Shown piece by piece: positions 24,484 to 33,020 of a stretch of 39,359 nt of DNA. The stretch is from Nitrosomonas sp. (GTDB taxonomy: Bacteria; Pseudomonadota; Gammaproteobacteria; Burkholderiales; Nitrosomonadaceae). The stretch's first letter is position 1. The number at the start of each line of letters is the position of its first letter. Location of the stretch: the NCBI GenBank assembly GCA_019635215.1, contig JAHBZZ010000026.1:1-39359 (forward strand), read 5' to 3'. The notes below the pieces were generated by a model, which ran no database searches, was not told where the DNA came from, and saw only the letters and a list, made by a program, of their open reading frames with translations. The position numbers and the translations under genes are program-made.

Positions 24484-24801
24484 ATGCCCGGTCCTATTCT
24501 TCATCTCGGTGCAACCGTGACCTGCATGCATGCAGGGCCTGCAACGCCCCTCTCGCCTTTTCCGCGTGTCCTGGTGAGTGGCCAGCCCGTGGTGACACAG
24601 GCAACGCCTTATGCGATTACAGGGTGTGCGCTGACCGGCACGCCGAATCCCCCGTGTGTCACCGCGCAATGGGTAGTGGGTGCGGTGCGGGTACTGGCGG
24701 GCGGGGTGCCCGTTATTGTGCAAACCAGTACGGCGGTATGTGTCCCCACCGGAACAGGCTTGCTGCCGCTGGTTGTTCAACCGAGGGTGATTGCCACATG
24801 A
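24484..24801 (+). CDS. PAAR-like spike tip protein (Pvc10-like)
   Basis: A 105-residue protein, Gly/Pro/Thr-rich with spaced Cys and His (VTCMHAGPATPL, TGCALTG, PPCVTAQ, AVCVPTG). It fits the small PAAR-like cap that sharpens the spike and holds a metal ion. AAGGAG lies 7 nt before the ATG at 24484; a TTG at 24481 is in frame but not needed. It sits between the spike and gp25 genes, the usual place of the tip gene, and overlaps the latter by 4 nt. No effector fusion is present on the tip, so tip-mediated delivery seems unlikely here. Confidence 0.85.
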   Translation: MPGPILHLGATVTCMHAGPATPLSPFPRVLVSGQPVVTQATPYAITGCALTGTPNPPCVTAQWVVGAVRVLAGGVPVIVQTSTAVCVPTGTGLLPLVVQPRVIAT

Positions 24802-25166
24802 GCCAGATCGATTATCCTTTTCACTTCGGCAGTCATGGCCGTACGGCGCAGACGGATACGTCTGATTACATTCGTGATTTGATCGAACAGGTATTGTTCA
24901 CTGCACCCGGTGAACGGGTGATGCGGCCTGATTTCGGCAGCGGTGTGATGCAGCTCGTGTTTGCCGCTGCCAGCCCCGAAGTCGCCGCTACGGCCCAGTT
25001 TCTCGTACAAGGCTCATTGCAGCAATGGCTCAGCGATGTGATCATCGTCGAATCGGTCGAAGTGCAGCCTCAGGACAGCGCGCTGCTGATCACCGTGCAC
25101 TATATCGAACGCCGGTCTCAGGCGCGTGGCGTGGCGCAGATCAGTGTGCCGGGAGGAATGCCATGA
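24798..25166 (+). CDS. Baseplate wedge protein, gp25-like (Pvc9)
   Basis: A 122-residue gp25/GPW-like protein. Key features: FHFGSHGRTAQTDTSDYIRD, LIEQVLFTAPGERVMRPDFG (the EPR-type core loop carrying ERVMRPDFGSG), then LVQGSLQQWL and ITVHYIER. In phages and eCIS this protein starts sheath polymerisation on the baseplate. The start is the ATGA overlap at 24798; a frame open back to 24624 is a shadow of the tip gene. It overlaps the next gene by 4 nt. Confidence 0.94.
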   Translation: MSQIDYPFHFGSHGRTAQTDTSDYIRDLIEQVLFTAPGERVMRPDFGSGVMQLVFAAASPEVAATAQFLVQGSLQQWLSDVIIVESVEVQPQDSALLITVHYIERRSQARGVAQISVPGGMP

Positions 25167-27919
25167 AGTATTATTGTTGCGATCAGCGCCGTCTTGAAGT
25201 TGTGAAACTGCACGGCACGCTCAATGGTTTGGAATACCTGGAAGTGGACGACAGCGGTGTGGTGGGTGATCCCACGCGCCAGCTTACGCTGTTCGTCAAA
25301 TTCCTGCGCCCCGTACCCATCCTCAGTACTGATAATTTGCGGATCTGGGGAGGTGAGCGGATCAAAACCGTGGAAATCGAGTGGATCGCGATTGCGGATG
25401 CGCTGCCTGCCGGTGAGCCGTCCGATCTGGTGGATGGGCTGGTGCCGCTCAACGAATTCCTGGTCATTCGCACGCGGTTTTATGGTGATTTTTCGTACTA
25501 TACGCTCAGCCTGGTCAGTGGCCCCGGCAGCGATACCCCGCCCGCGGGTTTCGATCCCCGCCTGAGTGAGATCCCGTTTTCGTTTAAAGTGCAGTGCGAA
25601 TCGGATTTCGACTGTGCAACCGCGACGCTTTGCCCTGCACCCCCGGTGGATAATCCCCGCCTCGATTACCTGGCTAAGGACTACACGCGCTTCCGCCGCC
25701 TGATGCTGGATCGCCTGAGCGTGCTGATGCCGGAATGGCGCGGCCGCAATCCTGCCGATAGCGGGGTGACCCTGATAGAACTGCTGGCGTATGTGGGCGA
25801 TCAGCTTTCGTATCAGCAGGATGCCGTGGCGACCGAGGCTTATCTCGGTACGGCACGCCAGCGTACTTCCTTGCGGCGGCATGCGCGGCTGGTGGATTAT
25901 GCGGTGCACGAGGGGTGCAATGCGCGCGTATGGGTGCGTGTATTCGTCAACGATGAAGGCATGACCCTTCCCGGTCATACCCCCTTACTGACGCATGTGC
26001 CTAACACACCCGATCGTCTGGCGCCCGGAAGCGATCAGCTGCGTGACGTACTGGCCAGCGGCACAGTGGTATTCGAGACGGTTGAAGATACCGTGCTCTA
26101 TCAAACGCATGAACGCATGACCTTCTACAGTTGGGGGCAGCGTGAATGCTGCCTGCCCAAAGGGACGACGCAGGCAACGCTGAGCGGGCATTTTCCCAAC
26201 CTGAAAGCAGGCGATGTGCTGGTGTTTGCGGAAGAGCTCGGGCCGCGCACCGGCTTTGCCGAAGATGCGGATCGTGGTCACCGCTGGGCCGTGCGCCTGA
26301 CCGATGTGCGTTTGGATCAGGACCCGTTCGGCGGATTATTCCTGCCGGTACCTAACAATGGGCCATTGGACATTACTGAAATTCGCTGGGCAGAGCAGGA
26401 TGCACTGCCTTTTCCGCTGTGCCTGTCAACGATCACCGATCAGGATCATGGTGCAGTCTATCTCGATGCAGTTAGTGCGGCCTACGGTAACATCGTGTTG
26501 GCCGATCATGGCCGGACGTTACATGATGAAGCATTGGGCAAAGTCCCTGCTGCGCATCTGACGCTGGCGTCTACACAAGATCAATTGAGTTGCGCGCGCC
26601 CGCCGTTAAAGGCCGTGCCGCCCCGTTTCCGGCCCCGGTTGGCCGAGCGTCCGCTCACACATACCTTACCGCTGATTGCGCTGACTGCTGAACGATTATT
26701 CAGCTTCACGGCGACTGCAGCCATCATCGCAGCGTTGCAGGCGCGTACCTTTACACCGGCTCTGGAAGACGCACTGGAAGTGCAGGGCGTGGTCTTCGAA
26801 GCAGGCCCGGTGGCAGTACAGGGCGGGGATGGCCTGTGGTCGGTAGCCGATGGCGTGAACGCCTATCGCTTACAATTGGAAAGCGGCCAGATCCAGGTTT
26901 CACCCCTGGCAGCCGCTGCTGCACGCATCACTGTCGCTGATCCCCGGCGGGCGCGTCCGGCTATCTCCCTGGCGAGCCAGTACCAGAGTATTCCGGATAC
27001 CTGGCAACCGCGCGCGGATTTACTGGCGAGTGATGCCAGTGCAACGGAATTCGTTGTGGAGAGCGAGCACGACGGTAGCGCTTATCTGCGTTTTGGCGAT
27101 GATGTCCACGGCAAGCGGCCTGACAGCGATACTGTTTTTACCGCGACGTACCGTATCGGCAATGGCACGGCAGGCAACATCGGTTTAGAGTCCATTGCCC
27201 ATATTGTCAGTAACGACGGGCGCTTATTGAGTGTATCCAATCCTTTGCCTGCGCAAGGCGGGGTGGAGCCGGAGAATGCTGAGGAGATCAGACGCGATGC
27301 ACCGGAAGCTTTTCGCATCCAGGAGCGGGCAGTCACGCCGGAAGACTATGCCGAAGTCGCTGAGCGTCACCCGAGTGTCCAGCGTGCTGCTGCCACATTC
27401 CGCTGGACGGGTAGTTGGTACACGGTGTTTCTCACCGTTGACCGCAAGGGCGGCGGCGAGGTGGATGCGGCTTATGAGCAGCGCATTCGTGATCACATCG
27501 AGCGTTACCGCATGGCGGGTTACGATCTGGAAATCGATGGGCCGCGCTATGTGCCATTGGAACTGGGCATGACCGTCTGCGTGAAACCGGATTATTTTCG
27601 TGTCGATGTGCGCGCCGCATTGATGCGTGTATTCAGCAGGGGCTGGTTGATTGATGGCGCGCGGGCCGTGTTCCATCCCGATCATTTCACGTTTGGCCAG
27701 CCGGTTTACCTCAGTATGCTGTATGAGGCAGCGCAGGCGGTTCAGGGGGTCGCATCGGTGGTGATCACGACTTTCCGGCGGTTGCGTGTTCCGCCTGATC
27801 CTAAACCGCTGGATGATGGCGTGCTGACGATCGGTCGCCTGGAGATTGCAAGGCTGGATAACGATCCCAATTTTCCCGAGCGGGGTGTCTTGAAACTGTC
27901 AATAGGAGGAGGTAAATGA
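25163..27919 (+). CDS. Baseplate wedge protein, gp6/J-like (Pvc11)
   Basis: A 918-residue putative baseplate assembly protein. The region LAKDYTRFRRLMLDRLSVLM through SGVTLIELLAYVGDQLSYQQ to RTSLRRHARLVDYAVHEG (about residues 170-250) is the family hallmark. The C-terminal gpJ-type domain includes RFGDDVHGKRPDSDTVF, YRIGNGTAGNIG and AVTPEDYAEVAERHPSVQRA. A Cys cluster at the N-terminus (YYCCDQ) and CESDFDCATATLC near 153 could bind metal. In T4 terms it is one half of the wedge dimer; the second half is the next gene. GGGAGG lies before the ATG at 25163; the frame continues back to 25025 only as overlap with gp25. Confidence 0.94.
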   Translation: MKYYCCDQRRLEVVKLHGTLNGLEYLEVDDSGVVGDPTRQLTLFVKFLRPVPILSTDNLRIWGGERIKTVEIEWIAIADALPAGEPSDLVDGLVPLNEFLVIRTRFYGDFSYYTLSLVSGPGSDTPPAGFDPRLSEIPFSFKVQCESDFDCATATLCPAPPVDNPRLDYLAKDYTRFRRLMLDRLSVLMPEWRGRNPADSGVTLIELLAYVGDQLSYQQDAVATEAYLGTARQRTSLRRHARLVDYAVHEGCNARVWVRVFVNDEGMTLPGHTPLLTHVPNTPDRLAPGSDQLRDVLASGTVVFETVEDTVLYQTHERMTFYSWGQRECCLPKGTTQATLSGHFPNLKAGDVLVFAEELGPRTGFAEDADRGHRWAVRLTDVRLDQDPFGGLFLPVPNNGPLDITEIRWAEQDALPFPLCLSTITDQDHGAVYLDAVSAAYGNIVLADHGRTLHDEALGKVPAAHLTLASTQDQLSCARPPLKAVPPRFRPRLAERPLTHTLPLIALTAERLFSFTATAAIIAALQARTFTPALEDALEVQGVVFEAGPVAVQGGDGLWSVADGVNAYRLQLESGQIQVSPLAAAAARITVADPRRARPAISLASQYQSIPDTWQPRADLLASDASATEFVVESEHDGSAYLRFGDDVHGKRPDSDTVFTATYRIGNGTAGNIGLESIAHIVSNDGRLLSVSNPLPAQGGVEPENAEEIRRDAPEAFRIQERAVTPEDYAEVAERHPSVQRAAATFRWTGSWYTVFLTVDRKGGGEVDAAYEQRIRDHIERYRMAGYDLEIDGPRYVPLELGMTVCVKPDYFRVDVRAALMRVFSRGWLIDGARAVFHPDHFTFGQPVYLSMLYEAAQAVQGVASVVITTFRRLRVPPDPKPLDDGVLTIGRLEIARLDNDPNFPERGVLKLSIGGGK

Positions 27920-30903
27920 GCGACGAGAACTCAATACCGCAAGATATCCTGCAAAATGCGTGTGGTTGCTGCGAGGGTGTCAGTACGCAATCGCCCATCG
28001 CGATCGTTAACCGTCCTGGCCTGGCTGCGATCGCGTATCGCATCGGAACTCATGGTCAGGTGCTTGCCAGCCTGCAGGCACGGCTGTCATCCAAGGATTT
28101 TCCGGCATTGGCGAAATTACGTACCCGTGACCGGGATGATTTTTCCATCGCGCTGCTGGATGCGTATGCCTGCATGGCCGATGTGCTGAGTTTTTATCAG
28201 GAACGCCTGGCCAATGAATCCTATCTGCGCACCGCCAGTGAGCAGCTGTCCATGAGCGAGTTGGCGCGGCTGATCGGCTACCGCCTCAAACCGGGCGTTG
28301 CGGCAGAGACCTATCTCGCGTTTACGCTCGAGGAACCGCCATTACAGGCTGTCAGCAGTGATCCCAAGCAGGCCAGTGGTGTGCCCGATAAAGTGACCTT
28401 GCCGGTGGGTATCAAGGTACAAAGCGTGCCCGGGCCGGATGAGAAACCGCAGATCTTCGAGACTGCCGAGTCTGTTGATGCACGGCCGGATTGGAACGTA
28501 TTTAAAGCCAGAATGCGTGAAATGGTCATCCCGGTGTTCGGGACGCAGGTCGTTTATCTCAAGGGAACCGCCAATCAGTTGAAAGCCGGGGATGCGCTGC
28601 TGTTTGTCGGCAATGAACGCGTGCTCGATTCCGGCAGCGAGCGCTGGGATTTTCGGCGCATACAAAGCGCCGTGTCGGATGGCGTGGCCGATCATACGGT
28701 CGTGACGCTGGAGCGGGGATTGGGTTCCGTTGCGCCTTTTGTGGCGCCTGCGGCCAATCCGAAAGTGTATGCGCTGCGTCTGCGTGCTTCATTATTTGGC
28801 CATCAGGCGCCCGATTGGCGTGTTATGTCCGATGAAGTCAAGCGGGGCTATCTGGGCTTGCCTGCCGGGGCGACCATTACCGATACGCAATGGCCCGGTT
28901 TCACGATTGCCGATATCTCCGATCCGCCTGCCAGCACTGCGACAGGGACGGGCCTGTATGGCGAGTATTTCGATAACAGTAATCTGACTAACCGCAAGGC
29001 AACCCGCACGGATGCCACGGTGAATTTCAACTGGGGGGCGGGTTCCCCGCATCCGCAGATCGGCGCGGATACGTTCTCGGTGCGCTGGACCGGCTGGGTG
29101 CATGCACCTGTCACGGGTGTTTATACGTTTTACACCACGTCTGATGACGGCGTGCGTTTGTGGGTGAACAATCAGTTGTTGGTCAACAACTGGACTAATC
29201 ATGGCGTGACTGAGAACAGCGGGATTATCTCGCTGACTGCGGGTAAGAAATACGATATCAGGCTGGAATTTTACGACAATACCGGTACGGCGGTGATTAC
29301 ATTATCCTGGCTGCCACCCGGCCAGAGTAAGCAGATCATTCCGCAGGCACGGCTTTATCCGCGCAATATTCACACGGTGCACCTGGATGCCGTTTATCCG
29401 CAGGTCGTGCCCGGCAGCTGGCTTGTGCTGTCCATTCCGGAATACCAGGAGTTGTATCAGGTGGTCACGGCAGGGGAAGATGCGCGCGCCAGCTTCATGC
29501 TGACGGGTAAAACCACGCGCCTGACCGTTCAGGGAGAAAATCTGCGTGAACTGTTCAATGAGCGGTTACGCGAGACTGCCGTATTTGCCGGCAGTGAGCT
29601 GCTGGAGCTGGCTGAAGCACCGATGACATCCGATGTGGCCGGTGATTCATTGCGGATCGATCGCCCGGTGGCAGCGCTGATGCCGGAGCGGTCGCTGATA
29701 CTCAGCGGTATCACCACAAACGGCCTGGAAGACAGCGAAGTGCTGACATTGCTGAAAACAGAGCCGGATGGCGATGCGGCGCGGCTGTTCTTTACCGCTG
29801 CGCTGCAAAACAGTTACCAGCGTGATTCCGTCCGGGTTTATGCCAATGTCGCGCGGGCGACGCATGGCGAAACAGTGCGGCAAATCCTGGGAAGCGGTGC
29901 GGCACATCAAACACATCAACAATTTACACTCCAGCACATCCCGCTGACTCATACGGGCGCAGACAATGAAACGGGGGCCGAGGCCGCGCTGGAAGTGCGG
30001 GTCAATGATATCCGCTGGGATGAAACACCAACGTTGTTCGATGCCGAAGCCAATGATCCGGCCTATGTGCTGCATGTCGACGAACAGGGTGCGGGTACGA
30101 TTCAATTCGGGGACGGCAAGCGTGGTGCGCGATTACCGACAGGGCAGGAGAATGTGCGTGTGGTCTATCGTAAAGGCATCGGCGCCATGGGCAACCTGCA
30201 GCCCGGCCAGCTTTCGCAGTTGCTGACACGGCCTCTGGGGTTGAAAGCGGTCAGCAATCCGGTGGCGGCAGAAGGCGGTGTTGACGCGGACAGTACCGAT
30301 CATGCACGCCGTAATATGCCGCTGGGCGTGCGTACATTGGGACGTGTGGTTTCATTGCAGGATTATGAGGACTTTGCACGCGCTTATACTGGTATTGCCA
30401 AAGCGCAGGCTGCCGTGCTGAATACCCGTGCGGGGCGCACGATCGTGATTACTGTAGCGGGTGACGACGGGGGGCAGCCGCCGGAAGGAACGCTGGTTAA
30501 ATTGCGCAATGCACTCAAGCAAAACGGTGATCCGCTGGTGCACTGCGAAACAGTGGTCTATCGCAAGACAACATTCAGACTGGCTGTGCGCATCAAACGC
30601 CACCCGGATCATGAACTCGATCGGGTATTGAAAAACGTGGAAGCTGCTTTGCGTGCCGCTTTTGCTTTCGATGCACGTGATTTTGGCCAGACAGTTGCCC
30701 GTTCCGAGATCATCGCGGCTGCGCAGGCAGTGGATGGTGTGGCGGGCGTCGATCTGGACCGGTTCTACCGCGGTGCGGTGGTTGCATTGGAAGCGCGCCT
30801 GATTCCTGATGCTGCGACTGTCGATGGGGCAGGCAGTGCAGTCGCGGCGGAATTATTGCTGCTCGATGCGGGGCCATTTGATTATCTGGAGGAAATGCCA
30901 TGA
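27916..30903 (+). CDS. Baseplate wedge protein, gp6/J-like (Pvc12), with an inserted PA14 domain
   Basis: A 995-residue second wedge protein. The N-terminal part has the family run from LLDAYACMADVLSFYQERLA to LSMSELARLIGYRLKPGVAA. The core ends with QFGDGKRGARLPTGQENVRV, YRKGIGAMGNLQPGQLS and VSLQDYEDFARAYTGIAKAQ. Between WPGFTIADI and HLDAVYPQVVPGSW, which normally adjoin, residues about 343-483 form a PA14-type domain: GLYGEYFDNSNL, WTGWVHAPVTGVYTFY, SDDGVRLWVNNQLLVNNW, LEFYDNTGTAVITLSWLPPG. PA14 domains often bind sugars. The insertion probably projects from the baseplate rim. Stop overlaps the next start by 4 nt. Confidence 0.95.
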   Translation: MSDENSIPQDILQNACGCCEGVSTQSPIAIVNRPGLAAIAYRIGTHGQVLASLQARLSSKDFPALAKLRTRDRDDFSIALLDAYACMADVLSFYQERLANESYLRTASEQLSMSELARLIGYRLKPGVAAETYLAFTLEEPPLQAVSSDPKQASGVPDKVTLPVGIKVQSVPGPDEKPQIFETAESVDARPDWNVFKARMREMVIPVFGTQVVYLKGTANQLKAGDALLFVGNERVLDSGSERWDFRRIQSAVSDGVADHTVVTLERGLGSVAPFVAPAANPKVYALRLRASLFGHQAPDWRVMSDEVKRGYLGLPAGATITDTQWPGFTIADISDPPASTATGTGLYGEYFDNSNLTNRKATRTDATVNFNWGAGSPHPQIGADTFSVRWTGWVHAPVTGVYTFYTTSDDGVRLWVNNQLLVNNWTNHGVTENSGIISLTAGKKYDIRLEFYDNTGTAVITLSWLPPGQSKQIIPQARLYPRNIHTVHLDAVYPQVVPGSWLVLSIPEYQELYQVVTAGEDARASFMLTGKTTRLTVQGENLRELFNERLRETAVFAGSELLELAEAPMTSDVAGDSLRIDRPVAALMPERSLILSGITTNGLEDSEVLTLLKTEPDGDAARLFFTAALQNSYQRDSVRVYANVARATHGETVRQILGSGAAHQTHQQFTLQHIPLTHTGADNETGAEAALEVRVNDIRWDETPTLFDAEANDPAYVLHVDEQGAGTIQFGDGKRGARLPTGQENVRVVYRKGIGAMGNLQPGQLSQLLTRPLGLKAVSNPVAAEGGVDADSTDHARRNMPLGVRTLGRVVSLQDYEDFARAYTGIAKAQAAVLNTRAGRTIVITVAGDDGGQPPEGTLVKLRNALKQNGDPLVHCETVVYRKTTFRLAVRIKRHPDHELDRVLKNVEAALRAAFAFDARDFGQTVARSEIIAAAQAVDGVAGVDLDRFYRGAVVALEARLIPDAATVDGAGSAVAAELLLLDAGPFDYLEEMP

Positions 30904-32960
30904 ATACAGTGAACACGGTGGCTGACCGCCTGTATGCATTACTGCCAGCCATCCACCGTATCCGTGATGCGGAGCAAGGCTACCCGTTGCGTGAACTGTT
31001 ATCGGTGATTGCCGAGCAGGTGGCCGCAATGGAAGAAAACCTGGCGCAGCTCTATGATGACCAGTTTATCGAAACCTGCGCGCCCTGGGTGGCGCCTTAT
31101 ATCGGTGATCTGATCGGTTATCGCAGCTTGCACGGCGTGGTGCCTAATGTCGCTTCACCGCGTGCTGATGTGGCCAATACCATCCGTTACCGCCGCCGCA
31201 AGGGAACCGCCGCCATGCTGGAGCAGCTTGCGCGCGATGTGACCGGCTGGCCGGCACGTGCGGTGGAATTTTTCCAGTTGCTGGGCTGGGCGCAACATAT
31301 GAATCATGTGCGCCTTCAGGCGCACTACGCCCCTGATCTGCGTGACTGGGCGGCGCTTCACTGGCGGGGCAGCGCTTTCGATACCCTTGCGCATACCGTG
31401 GATGTGCGGCGTATCAGTACTGGTGCCGCCCGTCACAATATTCCGAACATTGGTCTGACGTTGTGGCGGGTACGTGCCTTTCCGCTGACGCGATCGCCTG
31501 CTGTGGAGGATCCTGATATCGGTGGCGGGCTACGCTTCCGCTTCAATCCGCTTGGGGTGGATATGGCGCTGTACAACACGCCGGAAACGGAAGCGGAAAT
31601 CAGCCATCTCGCTGAGCCGGGTAATGTGCCTCTGCCGCTTGCGCGCCGCTGGTTGAAAGCGCATCGTGATGATTATTACGGCCCGGGAAAGAGCCTGTGG
31701 CTGGAGCTGGAAGGCAGCCCGCCGCAGCTGGTTGTGGGCCATCAGATTCACGTTTGCGATCTCAGTGATATCCGGGACGGCGGTGGTAATGTGATTGCCT
31801 GGGCGCACCAGCCTGTGGCGGGTTCCGGTGCGGTGGCCATCGATCCGGTATTGGGCCGTATCGCCTTTGCGGATATCCCCGCTTCGGTACCGCTCGTCAG
31901 CTTCCATTATGGTTTTACCATTGCGATCGGCGGGGGTGAGTATGAGCGTGGCGATCCTGCTATTCCGGTAATGCCTGCCCAGACTATCCAGGGGGGCGTA
32001 GCGCTGCAACCGGCGCTCGATGCCGTGCAAGATGGCGGGACGGTAGAAGTGCGTGACAGTTATCGCTATATCGAGACACCCGTCATTACCGTCAATGCAG
32101 GCAGAACAGTGGTGGTTCGTGCGATCAATGGAGCGCGTCCGCTGCTGGTTGCGGATGGCGAGATCGAGCTTGATCTCGGTGCGGAAGCGACATTGATTCT
32201 GGAAGGTTGGGTGATTCAGGGCGGCACGCTGGTGATGGCCGCTTTTGCCGATGTGCAACCGCGCTATCTTGTGCTGCGGGATTGTACGCTGGTGCCGGGG
32301 CCACGCACCCAGAGCGATGGTTCGCCGCCGCAAGCGGACGATCCCGGCCTGGTCGTGCATCACGCCTTCGCCAGGATCGAACTGGAACGCTGCATTACCG
32401 CACCGCTGCATATTGCTGAAGAAGCAGAAATTTCATTGCGTGAATGCATTGTCGATGCGACTGCACAGGATCTGATCGCATTCCGTGGTTCCGGCGCTGA
32501 TCCGCTGATACCGGGCGGAGAACTGACGCTGGAGAGCTGTACCGTGATCGGCAAAGTACATACCCGGCAGATTACCCTGGCGAGCGATTGCCTTTTCGTC
32601 GCTGCATTGACAGAGAACGACAGCTGGAGAGCGTCCCTCTGGGTGGAGCGCCGCCAGCAGGGCTGCATCCGTTTTTCTTATATCCCGCCCGGATCGCGCA
32701 CGCCGCACCGCTATCGCTGCCAGCCTGCAGAAGACGGTCAGCAGATCCGGCCGCACTTCACTTCACTGCGTTACGGCGATCCGGGTTATTGCCAGTTACA
32801 ACAGGTGACCTCGGACAGGATACGCCGGGGTGCGCATGATGAAAGTGAAATGGGCGTGTTGTATGGTTTGTATCAGCCGCAGCGTGAAACCAATCTGCAC
32901 GTTCGGCTGGAGGAGTATCTGCGTTTTGGTCTGGAAGCGGGTTTGATTTATGGCAGCTAG
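30900..32960 (+). CDS. gpI-like tail/baseplate protein with a C-terminal beta-helix
   Basis: A 686-residue protein. The N-terminal about 180 residues (VADRLYALLPAIHRIRD, YPLRELLSVIAEQVAAMEEN, TCAPWVAPYIGDLIGYR, TIRYRRRKGTAAMLEQLARDV) match the phage tail protein I-like family in eCIS clusters, which joins wedge to fibre. The C-terminal half (about 355-600) is repetitive beta with strand-turn units (TVEVRDSYRYIETPVITVNA, ATLILEGWVIQGG, RYLVLRDCTLV, LRECIVDAT, LTLESCTVIG), a right-handed beta-helix. Such helices in phage proteins bind or cleave polysaccharide; no catalytic residues can be assigned here. Two-thirds of the protein is outside the gpI domain, so it is fusion-like. Confidence 0.88.
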   Translation: MNTVNTVADRLYALLPAIHRIRDAEQGYPLRELLSVIAEQVAAMEENLAQLYDDQFIETCAPWVAPYIGDLIGYRSLHGVVPNVASPRADVANTIRYRRRKGTAAMLEQLARDVTGWPARAVEFFQLLGWAQHMNHVRLQAHYAPDLRDWAALHWRGSAFDTLAHTVDVRRISTGAARHNIPNIGLTLWRVRAFPLTRSPAVEDPDIGGGLRFRFNPLGVDMALYNTPETEAEISHLAEPGNVPLPLARRWLKAHRDDYYGPGKSLWLELEGSPPQLVVGHQIHVCDLSDIRDGGGNVIAWAHQPVAGSGAVAIDPVLGRIAFADIPASVPLVSFHYGFTIAIGGGEYERGDPAIPVMPAQTIQGGVALQPALDAVQDGGTVEVRDSYRYIETPVITVNAGRTVVVRAINGARPLLVADGEIELDLGAEATLILEGWVIQGGTLVMAAFADVQPRYLVLRDCTLVPGPRTQSDGSPPQADDPGLVVHHAFARIELERCITAPLHIAEEAEISLRECIVDATAQDLIAFRGSGADPLIPGGELTLESCTVIGKVHTRQITLASDCLFVAALTENDSWRASLWVERRQQGCIRFSYIPPGSRTPHRYRCQPAEDGQQIRPHFTSLRYGDPGYCQLQQVTSDRIRRGAHDESEMGVLYGLYQPQRETNLHVRLEEYLRFGLEAGLIYGS

Positions 32961-33000
32961 TGATTATATGGAATCAGTAGCATTAATCGTAGTGCTGCCA
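32951..33000 (+). promoter_or_regulatory. Intercistronic stem-loop before the fibre-like gene
   Basis: A perfect 7-bp outer stem TGGCAGC (32951-32957) / GCTGCCA (32994-33000) encloses an inner 5-bp stem GATTA (32962-32966) / TAATC (32984-32988). It begins at the stop of the gpI-like gene and ends 8 nt before the GGGAG of the next gene. There is no U run, so it is more likely an mRNA processing or stability element, or a partial attenuator, than a terminator. It occupies nearly all of the 60-nt gap, one of the few sizeable gaps in the operon. Confidence 0.5.
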
Positions 33001-33020
33001 CTATAACAGGGAGAATTAAC

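Noticed and set aside
24624-24797. Longer start for the gp25-like gene
   Set aside because: The extra residues are a frame shadow of the tip gene; the ATGA overlap at 24798 and the family start favour the shorter form.
24481-24801. PAAR tip protein as carrier of a fused toxin
   Set aside because: It is only 105 residues, with no C-terminal extension.
25025-25162. Longer start for the first wedge protein
   Set aside because: The added 46 residues are Arg/Ala-rich shadow sequence of the gp25 gene; GGGAGG precedes the ATG at 25163.
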